A DNA stretch of 64,000 nt from DATFVJ01 sp963851085 (GCA_963851085.1 CAWKNX010000024.1:124001-188000); one strand, 5' to 3'. Counted from the stretch's first letter, positions 1 to 8,527 are shown. Numbers and translations are program-made. Notes: generated from the letters alone by a model not told the origin.

Positions 1-2211
1 TGGTGCGTCAAGCCAGGTACGCCTGACCCGGATCAGGCGGGCGCGCTGCTGGTATCTGGCTGTTCGAAGCTCAACCGGCCGTGGGTCCATACGATCTATC
101 CCCCGTTCGCGGAAGGGTATTTCTTCGCGGTCGATGAGGCGTCGCCCGCCGGCTCCGGCACACGGCCCATGCAGGCAGGTGCCGGGCTCCTGGCACTTGC
201 GGTCACCGGCGTGCTGCTTGCCGGGCTCAGCAGGCTGGGCCGGGACCCGCGGACCGCGGTGCTGTGGGCCTGGTGCCCCACGGTCGCGTTCGAGGCAGGT
301 AACGACGCGCACGTTGACGTTCTCGCGGCGGGCCTCACGGTCGCGTCGCTGGTGGTGCTCGCGCGTGCGCGCACGCGGGGCCGCGCCGCGGTGGGCGGCA
401 GCCTGCTAGGGCTTGCGGTCGCCACCAAGCTCTACCCCGTACTGGTCGCTCCCGCGATTGTGCGCCGACGGCCCGTCGCCGTGGCTTCCGCCGCGGTGGC
501 GGCGGTAGCCGCCGTCTATCTGCCGCACCTGCTCGCCGTCGGCGGTCACGTCCTCGGCTACCTGCCCGGCTACCTGCAGGAGGAGGGATACGGCAATGGC
601 GCGCGATTCGCCCTGCTACAGCAGGTCCTGCCGCAGGCGTGGTGCGGCCCGGTGGCTGTGCTGCTCATGGCCGCAACGGCCCTGTTCGTGATGCGGTCCA
701 CCGATCCGCTGTGGCCAGCAGACGGCGCGGTGGTGATGGTCGGTGCCGCGCTCATCCTGACCTCACCGGCGTACCCCTGGTACACCGAACTGGTTGTCGC
801 GCTTGCCGCGCTCGCCGGCCGTGCCGAGTGGCTCCCGCTGGCCATTGCCGTCTACCTGCCGGTCTTCGGCAAGGACGTTGGAATCACCTACACGAGGGGC
901 ATCGTGGTCGGATACCTAACGGCTGCCGCGGTGGCCGTGATCGTCACCATGGCGCGGGTACTGCTGCGCCGGCGTGCCGCGGGCGCCGCGCGGCCAGTCA
1001 CCGTGGTCCAGGCACTCCAGTCAACCTCGCCCGGGGGTGACCCGGACGTGCTCCTGGTCACCACCGGGCCGGCGGGCGCCGTTCTGGCGGGTGCTGCGCC
1101 GCCGGGTGGCTCGGGCGGCGGGCCGGCCGGTGGCGGACTGTCGGGTGCCGTGCCGTCGGGCCGTGGTTCGGGGAGTGCCGGGCCGGCGGGCGCCGTTCTG
1201 GCGGGTGCTGCGCCGCCGGGTGGCTCGGGCGGCGGGCCGGCCGGTGGCGGACTGTCGGGTGCCGTGCCGTCGGGCCGTGGTTCGGGGAGTGCCGGGCGGC
1301 AGGCACCGCCTTGGCGGGCGCCGCGCCATCGCGTGCCAGGTCTGGGGGCATCGCGCTTGCTGGCGTTGCTTCGGCGGGCAGCAGGCTGGGCGGCTCCGGA
1401 CCGGCTCGCCCTGCCTGGGCCGACGGCGGCCCGGCTCATAGCGGGCCGCCCCACGGCGAGTCGGCTGGCCGGCGGCCCGCGCGTTCGGGGCAGGCTGGCG
1501 TTGCGCTGGCCGACAAACGCCCGGCCGGTGATCAGCCAGCCGGAAATCAGCCAGGCGATGGTCCCCCAGCCAGTGACCCCGTGGCTGATGGCGCGCCAGC
1601 AGGTGGCCACGCGCCCGGCGTCCCGGTCGCCGAGGTCGTGCTGCCATGCCTGGACGAGGCCGCGGCGTTGCCGTACGTGCTCAGCAGGCTGCCTGCCGGT
1701 TACCGGGCGATCGTGGTGGACAACGGATCGTCAGACGGCTCGGCCGAGATCGCGAGCCGCCTCGGCGCGCGGGTTGTGCGCGAGCCTCGCCGCGGGTTCG
1801 GCGCGGCCTGCGACGCTGGTCTGCGTGCCGCGTCGGCCGAGGTGGTCTGCTTCTGCGACTGTGACGGCTCGCTCGATCTGGCCGAGTTGCCGCTGGTCGC
1901 TGGGCCCGTGCTGGCGGGCGACGCGGATCTGGTACTTGGCCGCCGCCGCCCGCGCGGCATCCGCGCGTGGCCGCCACACGCCCGGGTCGCGAACGTCCTG
2001 CTCGCCCGCCGCATCCGCCGCGCCACGGGCGCCCAGCTGCGCGACCTCGGCCCGATGCGTGCGGCGAGGCGTGAGCCGCTGCTCGCCCTCGGCCTGCGCG
2101 ACCGCCGGTTCGGCTACCCGCTCGAGATGGTGCTTGCCGCCGCGAGCGCCCGATGGCGAATCAGCGAGACGGATGTCTGCTACGCGCCCCGCACCGGCCG
2201 CTCCAAGGTGA
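1..2211 (+). CDS. GT87-type membrane glycosyltransferase, 5' partial, disrupted by frameshift near 1297
   Basis: The frame is open from the first base of the window, so the 5' end is missing. The part to about base 1020 is a polytopic membrane protein with many hydrophobic segments and motifs such as YPPFAEGYFFAV and ATKLYPVLVAP, which resemble the DUF2029/GT87 polyprenol-phosphate-dependent mannosyltransferases of actinobacteria (family knowledge). These act at the membrane on lipid-linked sugars. From about 1020 the sequence turns into a Gly/Ala/Pro-rich linker with a 38-residue repeat. The formal stop is at 2211, but after about 1297 this frame is Arg/Cys-rich and looks like a shadow of the GT2 gene. 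I infer that the native reading frame moves to the GT2 frame at a one-base deletion near 1297. The substrate is unknown. Confidence 0.6.
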   Translation, partial: WCVKPGTPDPDQAGALLVSGCSKLNRPWVHTIYPPFAEGYFFAVDEASPAGSGTRPMQAGAGLLALAVTGVLLAGLSRLGRDPRTAVLWAWCPTVAFEAGNDAHVDVLAAGLTVASLVVLARARTRGRAAVGGSLLGLAVATKLYPVLVAPAIVRRRPVAVASAAVAAVAAVYLPHLLAVGGHVLGYLPGYLQEEGYGNGARFALLQQVLPQAWCGPVAVLLMAATALFVMRSTDPLWPADGAVVMVGAALILTSPAYPWYTELVVALAALAGRAEWLPLAIAVYLPVFGKDVGITYTRGIVVGYLTAAAVAVIVTMARVLLRRRAAGAARPVTVVQALQSTSPGGDPDVLLVTTGPAGAVLAGAAPPGGSGGGPAGGGLSGAVPSGRGSGSAGPAGAVLAGAAPPGGSGGGPAGGGLSGAVPSGRGSGSAGRQAPPWRAPRHRVPGLGASRLLALLRRAAGWAAPDRLALPGPTAARLIAGRPTASRLAGGPRVRGRLALRWPTNARPVISQPEISQAMVPQPVTPWLMARQQVATRPASRSPRSCCHAWTRPRRCRTCSAGCLPVTGRSWWTTDRQTARPRSRAASARGLCASLAAGSARPATLVCVPRRPRWSASATVTARSIWPSCRWSLGPCWRATRIWYLAAAARAASARGRHTPGSRTSCSPAASAAPRAPSCATSARCVRRGVSRCSPSACATAGSATRSRWCLPPRAPDGESARRMSATRPAPAAPR
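1066..1293 (+). repeat. Two perfect-looking 114-bp tandem repeats in the linker
   Basis: The units are 1066-1179 and 1180-1293. Each encodes 38 residues (start AGAVLAGAAPPGG) in the GT87 frame. A degenerate third copy starts at 1294 but reads GGGCGGC where the other copies read GGGCCGGC. It is therefore one C short, which moves the repeat-encoded residues (AGTALAGAAPS) from the GT87 frame into the GT2 frame. Confidence 0.85.
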
Positions 2212-2282
2212 CGGGAACCCTGGCGGGCACGGTGCGTGCGGTGCGCGACATGCGGCGGGCATGGAAAGCGGCGACCGGATGA
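1311..2282 (+). CDS. Glycosyltransferase family 2 (dolichol-phosphate-sugar-synthase-like)
   Basis: The region from about 1617 encodes a GT-A fold glycosyltransferase: VAEVVLPCLDEAAALP at the start of the domain, VVDNGSSDGSAEIA for nucleotide binding, and CDCDGSLD as the metal-binding DxD-like region. It probably transfers a sugar from a nucleotide sugar to a lipid or a small acceptor at the cytoplasmic face. The first ~100 residues are an Ala/Gly/Pro/Ser/Asp-rich linker continuous with the repeat linker of the upstream gene, which suggests the two were one fused protein. If the genes are separate, GTG at 1581 is a more modest start. The stop overlaps the next ATG (ATGA), so the operon is translationally coupled. 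Confidence 0.75.
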   Translation: MAGAAPSRARSGGIALAGVASAGSRLGGSGPARPAWADGGPAHSGPPHGESAGRRPARSGQAGVALADKRPAGDQPAGNQPGDGPPASDPVADGAPAGGHAPGVPVAEVVLPCLDEAAALPYVLSRLPAGYRAIVVDNGSSDGSAEIASRLGARVVREPRRGFGAACDAGLRAASAEVVCFCDCDGSLDLAELPLVAGPVLAGDADLVLGRRRPRGIRAWPPHARVANVLLARRIRRATGAQLRDLGPMRAARREPLLALGLRDRRFGYPLEMVLAAASARWRISETDVCYAPRTGRSKVTGTLAGTVRAVRDMRRAWKAATG

Positions 2283-2965
2283 CCACCCTGATCGTCATCG
2301 CCAAGGCACCCGTGCCCGGCCGGGTCAAGACGAGGCTCAGCCCGCCATTCACCGCCGCCGAGTCCGCCGCCCTCGCCGAGGCCGCGCTCGCCGACACGCT
2401 GGAGACCGTGCTCGGCGCCGCGTCAGGGCGGCCGATCCTGGCACTCGATGGAACGCCTGGCGGCTGGCTGCCGCCAGGATTCGCGGTGGTCCCGCAGGTC
2501 CAGGGCGCCCTCGACACGCGGATCGTGGCCGCTTTCGCCGCGGCGGCCTGTCACGCGCGAGGACCTGCGCTGCTGATCGGCATGGACACTCCCCAGGTTG
2601 TCCAGGAACTGCTGCGGCCGGGCTGGGACGGGGCCGATGCGCTGGTCGGGCCCGCCTTTGACGGCGGCTTCTGGGCACTCGGATTTCGCGAGCCAGAACC
2701 CGAGCTTGTCGGGCAGGCCGTCAGCGGCGTGCCGATGTCGCGGCCGGACACCGGTTCCGTGCAGCTCGCCCGGCTTCGTGCGCACGGTCTGCGGACCCGG
2801 TTGCTGCCGATGCTGCGCGACATCGACACAGCGGCCGACGCGCACGCGGTGGCGCGGCTGTGCCCACGGAGCAGGTTCGCCAGACGGCTGAGCGCGACGG
2901 CGGCCGGCCCGCCGCATACGGGGCCTGCTGCCACGGTAGCGCCGGGAAGGTCGCCGCGGCGGTGA
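2279..2965 (+). CDS. TIGR04282/DUF2064 family glycosyltransferase-like protein
   Basis: A 228-aa protein beginning MTTLIVIAKAPVPGRVKTRL, the typical N-terminus of the DUF2064 family (annotated as arsenosugar-biosynthesis glycosyltransferase-like, a GT-A nucleotidyl/sugar transferase fold). GMDTPQV and ALVGPAFDGGFWALG match the family's conserved core. ATG at 2279 is chosen because it overlaps the GT2 stop as ATGA and fits the domain start; the longer frame from 2153 would overlap GT2 by over 100 bp. The gene ends in a GTGA overlap with the methyltransferase. Substrate unknown; the arsenosugar name should not be read as proof of function. Confidence 0.85.
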   Translation: MTTLIVIAKAPVPGRVKTRLSPPFTAAESAALAEAALADTLETVLGAASGRPILALDGTPGGWLPPGFAVVPQVQGALDTRIVAAFAAAACHARGPALLIGMDTPQVVQELLRPGWDGADALVGPAFDGGFWALGFREPEPELVGQAVSGVPMSRPDTGSVQLARLRAHGLRTRLLPMLRDIDTAADAHAVARLCPRSRFARRLSATAAGPPHTGPAATVAPGRSPRR

Positions 2966-3732
2966 CCTCGTCTGTGGGTGGGGCGACGGCGGTGCCCGCG
3001 CAGTCGGCCAGTCCACCGCATTGCGGCGACGGCGGGTGGGCTTCCAGCTATGCGCGGGAATTGTGGAAGAAGGCGGGGCCGGCGGGGACTCCGGCCGGCG
3101 GGGGACTCCGGGCCGGCGGGGGACTCCGGCCGGCGGGGCAGGCTGACTGCCAGGCGGTAGGCGACGTGACCCTGCACTCACGGACGGGTGCCCGGATCGT
3201 ACTTGACATCGCCAGGTTCACGGCTCCGCCTGGCCCCGCGGAACTCGAGTTGCTTGACCGCTGCACAGGCCCCACGGTCGATATCGGCTGCGGCCCAGGG
3301 CGGCTGGCCGCCGAACTTGCCGGGCGGGGCATCCCCACTCTCGGCATCGACGTGTCGCCCGTCGCTGTCCTGCTCACCCGGGCGGCGGGCGCCACGGCGC
3401 TGCGGCGCTCCATCTTCGACCGCATGCCGGGAGAAGGCCGGTGGCATCACGCGCTGCTGATCGACGGGAACATCGGCATCGGCGGCGACCCGGGCGCTCT
3501 CCTAGGGCGGGTCAAGCAGCTTCTCCGCCCGGCTGAAGCCGAGCTGCTCGTCGAGACCGAGCCCGCGGACGTCGACGAGCTGCACTGGGTTCGGGTCGGC
3601 GCGACGGGCGAGGAATTCGGCTGGGCCAGGATCGGCACGAAGGCACTCGCCGCGCGGGCGGAGGCCCTTGGCTACAGCATTCTCAACAGCTGGTGCAGGA
3701 ATGGCCGCTGCTTCACAGCGCTAGCCGTTTAG
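2962..3732 (+). CDS. SAM-dependent class I methyltransferase
   Basis: The Rossmann methyltransferase motif I is VDIGCGPGRLAAELAGRG, followed by LGIDVSP at the end of the second strand and LLIDGNIGIGGDP after motif II. GTG at 2962 overlaps the upstream stop (GTGA), giving 256 aa. Before the domain there is a ~65-residue low-complexity segment with three short AGGGL-type repeats (3077-3140). It is the last gene of a four-gene operon (GT87-GT2-DUF2064-methyltransferase), so it probably methylates the product or carrier made by these transferases; the substrate is not visible. Confidence 0.8.
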   Translation: MTSSVGGATAVPAQSASPPHCGDGGWASSYARELWKKAGPAGTPAGGGLRAGGGLRPAGQADCQAVGDVTLHSRTGARIVLDIARFTAPPGPAELELLDRCTGPTVDIGCGPGRLAAELAGRGIPTLGIDVSPVAVLLTRAAGATALRRSIFDRMPGEGRWHHALLIDGNIGIGGDPGALLGRVKQLLRPAEAELLVETEPADVDELHWVRVGATGEEFGWARIGTKALAARAEALGYSILNSWCRNGRCFTALAV

Positions 3733-3742
3733 GCACCTCAGC

Positions 3743-3799
3743 TTCATGATCGCGGTAACTTTTCCGAAGTATTAGCAGAAAAGTTACCGCGATCATGAA
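3743..3799. repeat. Interspersed palindrome, copy 1
   Basis: Perfect 22-bp inverted repeat arms (3743-3764 and 3778-3799; core TCATGATCGCGGTAACTT) around a 13-base spacer. It lies between two convergent genes and could form a strong hairpin. The same element occurs at 21402, 29182 and 40941. The rest of the 3733-4045 gap shows no gene. Confidence 0.85.
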
Positions 3800-4045
3800 A
3801 GGCCGTATGGAGTTCGCATTCTGGATATGCGCGCCGCGTTGGCTACTGCCGTCCGATCAACAGGCACGGCGCGGCAATAGAACTTATCCACAGAATCGCG
3901 TTTGCCCTCCCGTATGGCCTTGACAACATGCCAAGATCGTCAGTAGGGCAGCGCCCCCAAGGGCGGGCGGGCCGTGTAGGAGAGGTGCAGCGCCCAAGGG
4001 CGGGCGGTCATGGATGCGGGGCAAACCGCGGCGGGGGTGGAAGTA

Positions 4046-5830
4046 TCAGCCAGCCGCTGATTCGGGCATGACGACGGGCACGACCTTGTCGGCGATCTCC
4101 TCGAACATGCCGCGAATCTCACCCGCCAGTCGTTCGGAAACATGGTCGGCCGCCACCACCTCGGCGGTCTCGCTGTCACGGCGCTTCACCTCGACCCCAC
4201 CTCGGGCGAGAGATTTTTCGCCCACCGTTACCCGCAGCGGCAGGCCGATCAGGTCGGCGTCGGCGAACTGGACGCCCGGACGCTCGCCACGGTCGTCATA
4301 GAGGACCTCGACGCCGCTCGCCTGGAACTCCTCGTAGAGCCGGTCGGCGATCTCGCCCGCCTGCGAGTCGGCGGTGCCAAGGCGGCACAGATGAACCTGG
4401 GCGGGTGCGATGGTGATCGGCAGACGCAGGCCGCGGGCGTCGTGGTACTCTTCGGCCGCGCACGCCAGGAGCCGGTCGACCCCGATGCCGTAGCTGCCCA
4501 TCACGACCGGGTGCTGCTGTCCGTCAGGACCCAGGAACGTCGCGCCGACCGCCTCCGTATAACGGGTGCCGAGCTTGAAGATGTTGCCCGTCTCGACGCC
4601 GCGCGTGGTCCTGAGCGGTGACCCGCAGATAACACACGGGTCGCCGTCGCGCGCGGCGGTGATGTCGGCGATGACGTCCGCGGTGTAGTCACGCCCGTGG
4701 TTGGAGTTGAGGAAGTGGTACCCCTCCTCGTTGGCCCCCGCGACGAGGTTCGGCGACGCGGCCACCAGGTCGTCGATCACCACGGTGGCGCCGGTCACGC
4801 CGATCGGCGAACCGTAGCCTGGCACGGCCCCGATCTTGGCTATCTCTTCCTCCGTCATGGGCCGCAGGTCGGTGGCCTCGACGGCATTGACGAGCTTGGT
4901 CTCGTTCAGCTCATGGTCGCCGCGAATGATCGCCACGATCGGCTCGGCCACGAAGGAGCCGTCCGGGCGTTCCCTGTCGGTGGCCATGAACATCGCCTTG
5001 GCGGTCTGGCTGGCCGGCACCTTGAGCAGGGTGGCGAGGGAATCGATGGTCGCGGTGCCTGGCGTGGCGACGCGTTCGAGTGGTAGTGGCGTGTCCTGCG
5101 GTGGTTTGGGCTTGACGAAGGACGCCACCTGCCGGTTCGCCGAGTATCCGCAGTTGTCGCAGAGCACCAGGGTGTCCTCGCCGATCGGGGTCACGTACAT
5201 GAACTCGTGGGCGAGGCTTCCGCCCATCATGCCGACGTCGGAGCCGACCGCGATCACGGGCAACCCGCAGCGGTTGAAGATATTGAAGTAAGCCTGATAC
5301 TGGACGCGGTACTGCGCGTTCAGGCCCGCCTCGTCTGTGTCGAGGCTGTAGGCATCCTTCATCGTGAACTCGCGAACCCGGATGAGGCCGGCGCGGGGCC
5401 GCGGGTCGTCACGGAATTTCGTCTGGATGTGGTACACGAGCCGCGGCAGGTCACGGTAGGAGTTGATCTCGCCCTTGCACAGCTCGGCGACAACTTCCTC
5501 GTGGGTCATCGCCAGCACCATGTCACGGCCCCGGCGGTCCTTGAAGCGCGCCATCTCCGGGCCGACCGTGTAGTAGCGCTCGGTGGCCTTCCAGATCTCC
5601 GCGGGATGGACGACCGGCATCAGCAACTCCAGGCCGCCGGCCGCGTCCATCTCCTCGCGGATGATGTTCTCGATCTTCTTCACCGACAGCAGGCCAAGTG
5701 GCAGGAAAGAGAAGATGCCCTGGCCAAGCTGGCGGACGAATGCGGCGCGAAGCAGCATCTGGTGCCCTTCGGCCTCCGTCTTGCCCGGCGCGGCCCGCAG
5801 CGTCAGGCCGAACTGGTTGGACATCCTCAT
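4046..5830 (-). CDS. proS: Prolyl-tRNA synthetase (bacterial type)
   Basis: Class II aminoacyl-tRNA synthetase that charges tRNA-Pro in the cytoplasm. Visible features: N-terminal catalytic core with RPRAGLIRVREFTMKDAYS (motif 2 region), the YbaK-like editing insertion after GYSANRQVASF, MGSYGIGVDRLLAC (motif 3) and the C-terminal anticodon-binding domain. At 594 aa it fits bacterial-type ProRS. The ATG at 5830 (MRMSNQFGL) is chosen because a GGGAG ribosome-binding site precedes it and homologues start here; the open frame runs ~79 codons further upstream without family similarity. Confidence 0.96.
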   Translation of the reverse strand: MRMSNQFGLTLRAAPGKTEAEGHQMLLRAAFVRQLGQGIFSFLPLGLLSVKKIENIIREEMDAAGGLELLMPVVHPAEIWKATERYYTVGPEMARFKDRRGRDMVLAMTHEEVVAELCKGEINSYRDLPRLVYHIQTKFRDDPRPRAGLIRVREFTMKDAYSLDTDEAGLNAQYRVQYQAYFNIFNRCGLPVIAVGSDVGMMGGSLAHEFMYVTPIGEDTLVLCDNCGYSANRQVASFVKPKPPQDTPLPLERVATPGTATIDSLATLLKVPASQTAKAMFMATDRERPDGSFVAEPIVAIIRGDHELNETKLVNAVEATDLRPMTEEEIAKIGAVPGYGSPIGVTGATVVIDDLVAASPNLVAGANEEGYHFLNSNHGRDYTADVIADITAARDGDPCVICGSPLRTTRGVETGNIFKLGTRYTEAVGATFLGPDGQQHPVVMGSYGIGVDRLLACAAEEYHDARGLRLPITIAPAQVHLCRLGTADSQAGEIADRLYEEFQASGVEVLYDDRGERPGVQFADADLIGLPLRVTVGEKSLARGGVEVKRRDSETAEVVAADHVSERLAGEIRGMFEEIADKVVPVVMPESAAG

Positions 5831-6220
5831 CGGGGGTGCTCCCTTGGTTGTTCTCGTTGTTATCGCTGGTCGCCGCCGCTTCGCCGCCGCGGAAAACCGC
5901 CTGGCCCGCGCTCGAACATCCGGCTGCGACCCGCCCGCTGCCACTTCACCGGGCGGGAGGCTCGATGCCGGCGCGACCGGGCACGTCTCGGGTCTCGGGC
6001 GGCCACGAAGACAACCCAGCGCCCCGAATTCTGCCACGACTCCCACGACCGCAGGGGTCTTCTTCACGCAGGCTAACGCGACTGCGCGGTCGCCGCGTCA
6101 CCCACCCGTGCGGCCTGCGCGAGACTGGGGTCACTCCCGCCATGTCCGTGCAGGTTAGGACCGGCCACCCGGCCCGTCGGGTGATACTGGAGATGTACCC
6201 GAACCGTCCGGCTGCGATCA
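5831..6220. other. Divergent intergenic region upstream of proS
   Basis: About 390 bp between proS and the small membrane protein gene. It presumably holds both promoters. I looked for a T-box-like leader (specifier and antiterminator) for proS and did not recognise one. No convincing ORF is present. Confidence 0.5.
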
Positions 6221-6469
6221 TTGGTGAAAGGGATCATGCTCATCATCATCGCCGTGGTCATCGTCGTCATGCTGCTGTCCGTCGCCGAACGCCTGCGCCG
6301 AGCCGCCGTGACGCGTCGGCACCGGCGCGAGGCCGAGGCCCGGCTTGGCGCCGCCATGCGCGAGACCGACAAACGGCTGGAGCATGAGAAGGCAAAGGCG
6401 GCCCATGCCGGCGCGCTCACGTCCGTGGTGCCCGCGATCCAAAAGCGCGACACACGTCACGTCGCCTGA
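6221..6469 (+). CDS. Small single-pass membrane protein with charged coiled tail
   Basis: 82 aa. Residues about 5-22 form one strongly hydrophobic segment (IMLIIIAVVIVVMLL), followed by a basic stretch and a long Ala/Glu/Arg/Lys helix likely to be coiled-coil, so N-out/C-in membrane topology is plausible. The start could also be ATG 6236, which has AAAGGGA immediately upstream but with very short spacing. No family recognised. Confidence 0.55.
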   Translation: MVKGIMLIIIAVVIVVMLLSVAERLRRAAVTRRHRREAEARLGAAMRETDKRLEHEKAKAAHAGALTSVVPAIQKRDTRHVA

Positions 6470-6539
6470 AGGAAGGCCCGGACGCCCCGGCACAGCTACT
6501 TGCGGCGGCACAGCTACTTGCGGCCTGTATAGCTCGGGT

Positions 6540-6788
6540 TCAGTCGAACTGGAAAGCGCCGCCCTTGACCCTGGCGACGAAATTCAACCACTCGCCGTGC
6601 CCGAATGTGACCGCCGCATCGGGGTCGCCGGAATCACGCACCGCGATCATTTCGTCGGGTGTGAACGCGACCTCAACGCACGAGCCCCCATCACACAAGC
6701 TGCTGCGACGCCAGTCCACGGTGTCAAATTCACCCCAGTCCACTGCATGCTCCCCACCGTGACGGCGCGCATCGTCTGATGCGGCCAT
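6540..6788 (-). CDS. DUF397 domain protein (first of two)
   Basis: 82 aa with the DUF397 pattern: W-R-R-S-S-L-C near the N-terminus, CVEVAF, VRDSGDP and a C-terminal W-x-x-F-x-x-x-V-K-G motif. DUF397 proteins are small actinobacterial partners of XRE/DUF5753 regulators, often acting as antagonists in development or antibiotic control (family knowledge). ATG 6788 is chosen because a promoter-like pair lies just upstream with the predicted transcript start at the ATG (leaderless). It follows another DUF397 gene and the XRE gene on the same strand. Confidence 0.85.
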   Translation of the reverse strand: MAASDDARRHGGEHAVDWGEFDTVDWRRSSLCDGGSCVEVAFTPDEMIAVRDSGDPDAAVTFGHGEWLNFVARVKGGAFQFD

Positions 6789-6793
6789 AATTG

Positions 6794-6824
6794 ATGTTAA
6801 GCATGGACAATCCGCGCTTGTCAA
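6794..6824 (-). promoter_or_regulatory. Candidate promoter for leaderless DUF397 transcript
   Basis: On the minus strand, TTGACA (6824-6819) and TAACAT (6799-6794) are separated by 19 bases (18 if the -10 is read as TTAACA). The -10 ends five bases before the ATG at 6788, and no ribosome-binding site precedes that ATG. This arrangement fits a leaderless mRNA, which is common in actinobacteria. Confidence 0.5.
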
Positions 6825-6948
6825 ATGCCTCTGTATTCACCGGTACACGAGGGATGCCTGGGTCTCATGTTCAACATGAGACGGCTGAGGGGGCCAGCTA
6901 AATGCGGGCTGCCCCCTCGCCAGCCAAAAGCAGCGCATACTCCAGCTT

Positions 6949-7164
6949 TCACACAAGATTGTCGAAGACCCCAGCTTTCACGCCCCTGACAAACTCTTTC
7001 CACGCGGCACCCGTGTAGCAAAGGACTGGGCCGCCCGGGTTCTTTGAGTCTCCCAAAACGATCATTTCGCCGGTGGACCCGATCCGGACACATGCACCGC
7101 CGTCGCATTTCTGGGCAACGCGCCACGGGAATTCTGCGCCGATAGTCGGATTTGATAGATTCAT
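6949..7164 (-). CDS. DUF397 domain protein (second of two)
   Basis: 71 aa, beginning at an ATG preceded by GGGAGGGA. Conserved features are CDGGACVRIG, the GDSKNPGGP turn and W-K-E-F-V-R-G-V-K-A-G at the C-terminus, as in DUF397. It lies 52 bp downstream of the XRE/DUF5753 gene, so the pair probably forms a regulator-antagonist unit; the second DUF397 gene further downstream has its own promoter signal. Confidence 0.88.
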   Translation of the reverse strand: MNLSNPTIGAEFPWRVAQKCDGGACVRIGSTGEMIVLGDSKNPGGPVLCYTGAAWKEFVRGVKAGVFDNLV

Positions 7165-7216
7165 TGTCCCTCCCGATATCTAAACATGACGATCGACGCG
7201 CGGGTGTCACTTCTGG

Positions 7217-8068
7217 TTAACCCGCGTGAATACTGCAGGCCTCGACTATCCGGTTCACCGAGTCTCGTGGACTCAGGGCCGCGTCCCGCAGGTACTCAAG
7301 TGCTTCGCGGTAGCGTGCAAGCTCTGATGGGCGCTCCTGGTATAGGTGGCTCACGAGGCCCTCGACGAAGACGAGACCAGGCAGAGTGGAATCGTCGAAC
7401 TCAAGATAGGTGAAGTTGCTCTCCGCGCTCGCATGCGCACCGGCATCGAATGCGATGACCTGCACAGTGGCCTTCTGCTCCCCAGCGAGCCGGATTATCT
7501 TCTCGAGCTGCGCACGCATCACAGCTGGGCCGCCGACCTGGCGATGCAGCACGGCCTCATCGAGCAAGACTCGATAGCGCGGCGGTTTCTCTTGCTCAAT
7601 CAGTTGCTGGCGTATGAGTCGCGCCTCGATCCGCTCGTCGCGTATTTTCGGGTCTATTTTCGGCGCGATCCCGCTTATAATGGCCCGCGCATAATCCTCG
7701 GTCTGGAGGAGCGGGGGCACCCAATACATCGAAAAGCTTGTAATGGCGGTGGCGTCCTGCTCCAGGCCGATATAGGGGACGATGACGAGGTCGCCGTACT
7801 GCGTCCACCAGCCAGGTTCTCGCGCCTGCCTGGCGAGATCCATAAGCTCGGCCGTCGCCGCCGGGTCGGTCACCTGGTAGATGCGGCACAGGTCGCGTAC
7901 GTCACGAAGACTCGGCCGTCGCGCGCCCGTCTCGATGCGGCTGATCTTGGTAGCCGAGCACAGCATCTCGGCGGCCACGTACTCGACTGTGAGGCCAAGA
8001 TCGTGGCGCAACTGCCGCAGGCGCACGCCTAGCTCGCGCTGCCTTACGGTCGGACTCGCCCCTGCCAT
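7217..8068 (-). CDS. XRE-family regulator with C-terminal DUF5753
   Basis: 283 aa. Residues about 8-65 form an XRE helix-turn-helix (LGVRLRQLRHDLGLTVEYVA, then CSATKISRIETGARRPS). The rest matches DUF5753, with the signatures YIGLEQDA, WVPPLLQTEDYARA and RQQLIEQEKPPRYRVLLDEA. Such proteins bind DNA and are paired with DUF397 partners (seen here at 6949 and 6540). The ATG at 8068 has GAGGTGAGG upstream. Known relatives include WhiJ-like and Scr1-like regulators; which process it controls here is not shown by the sequence. Confidence 0.93.
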   Translation of the reverse strand: MAGASPTVRQRELGVRLRQLRHDLGLTVEYVAAEMLCSATKISRIETGARRPSLRDVRDLCRIYQVTDPAATAELMDLARQAREPGWWTQYGDLVIVPYIGLEQDATAITSFSMYWVPPLLQTEDYARAIISGIAPKIDPKIRDERIEARLIRQQLIEQEKPPRYRVLLDEAVLHRQVGGPAVMRAQLEKIIRLAGEQKATVQVIAFDAGAHASAESNFTYLEFDDSTLPGLVFVEGLVSHLYQERPSELARYREALEYLRDAALSPRDSVNRIVEACSIHAG

Positions 8069-8172
8069 CGGACCTCACCTCGTGCGGATGGGTGCCAGTC
8101 GGTGATCACACTGGCGCCTGCGCCGCGTGCCGCATACCGAAAGCATGTTCCTTTGGCGACGACCGATGTCCA

Positions 8173-8217
8173 ATGCAATCGGCACTTGCCAGTGGCGACA
8201 CCATACAGTATCTAAGG
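8173..8217 (+). promoter_or_regulatory. Promoter-like site with GGCACTTGCC core, copy 1
   Basis: The segment TGCAATCGGCACTTGCCAG is followed 17 bases after TTGCCA by TATCTA, giving a -35/-10-like layout. A second copy with the same core lies at 8484. The region 8069-8754 between the XRE gene and the next credible gene has no ORF I can support. Confidence 0.35.
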
Positions 8218-8483
8218 CCGTTCCGCGCAATGCTGACTCTAGTGTCCGCCGTGACATTTCAGCGGCCTCAAGGGCACGTTTGACCTGGTGGCGGCGGTAC
8301 CGTGCGCTGGCGGCAACTGCCTTCCAGCTTACGCTCACGTAGGCAGAGCGGTTCGGAACGGCCGGCTAGCCCGGCTAGCCCAGGGTCACGGCCTGCCGGG
8401 GCACCTTCAACTGATGCAACCCAACGGGTGGGCTAGATCATCACATACCAGCAGCATGTACCCGTGGCCCTCGCCAGCGTCCA

Positions 8484-8527
8484 TTGCAAATGGCACTTGC
8501 CAAGGAGCGATGCTGGAGTCACTATAC
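8484..8527 (+). promoter_or_regulatory. Promoter-like site with TGGCACTTGCCA palindrome, copy 2
   Basis: TTGCAAATGGCACTTGCCA contains the perfect 12-bp palindrome-like core TGGCA-CT-TGCCA and is followed by ACTATA 18 bases after TTGCCA. It lies 230 bp before the gene at 8755, which it may serve. It shares the core with the site at 8173, so a common regulator is possible. Confidence 0.35.

Noticed and set aside
5831..6220. T-box leader before proS
   Set aside because: I could not find a specifier loop or the antiterminator bulge sequence.
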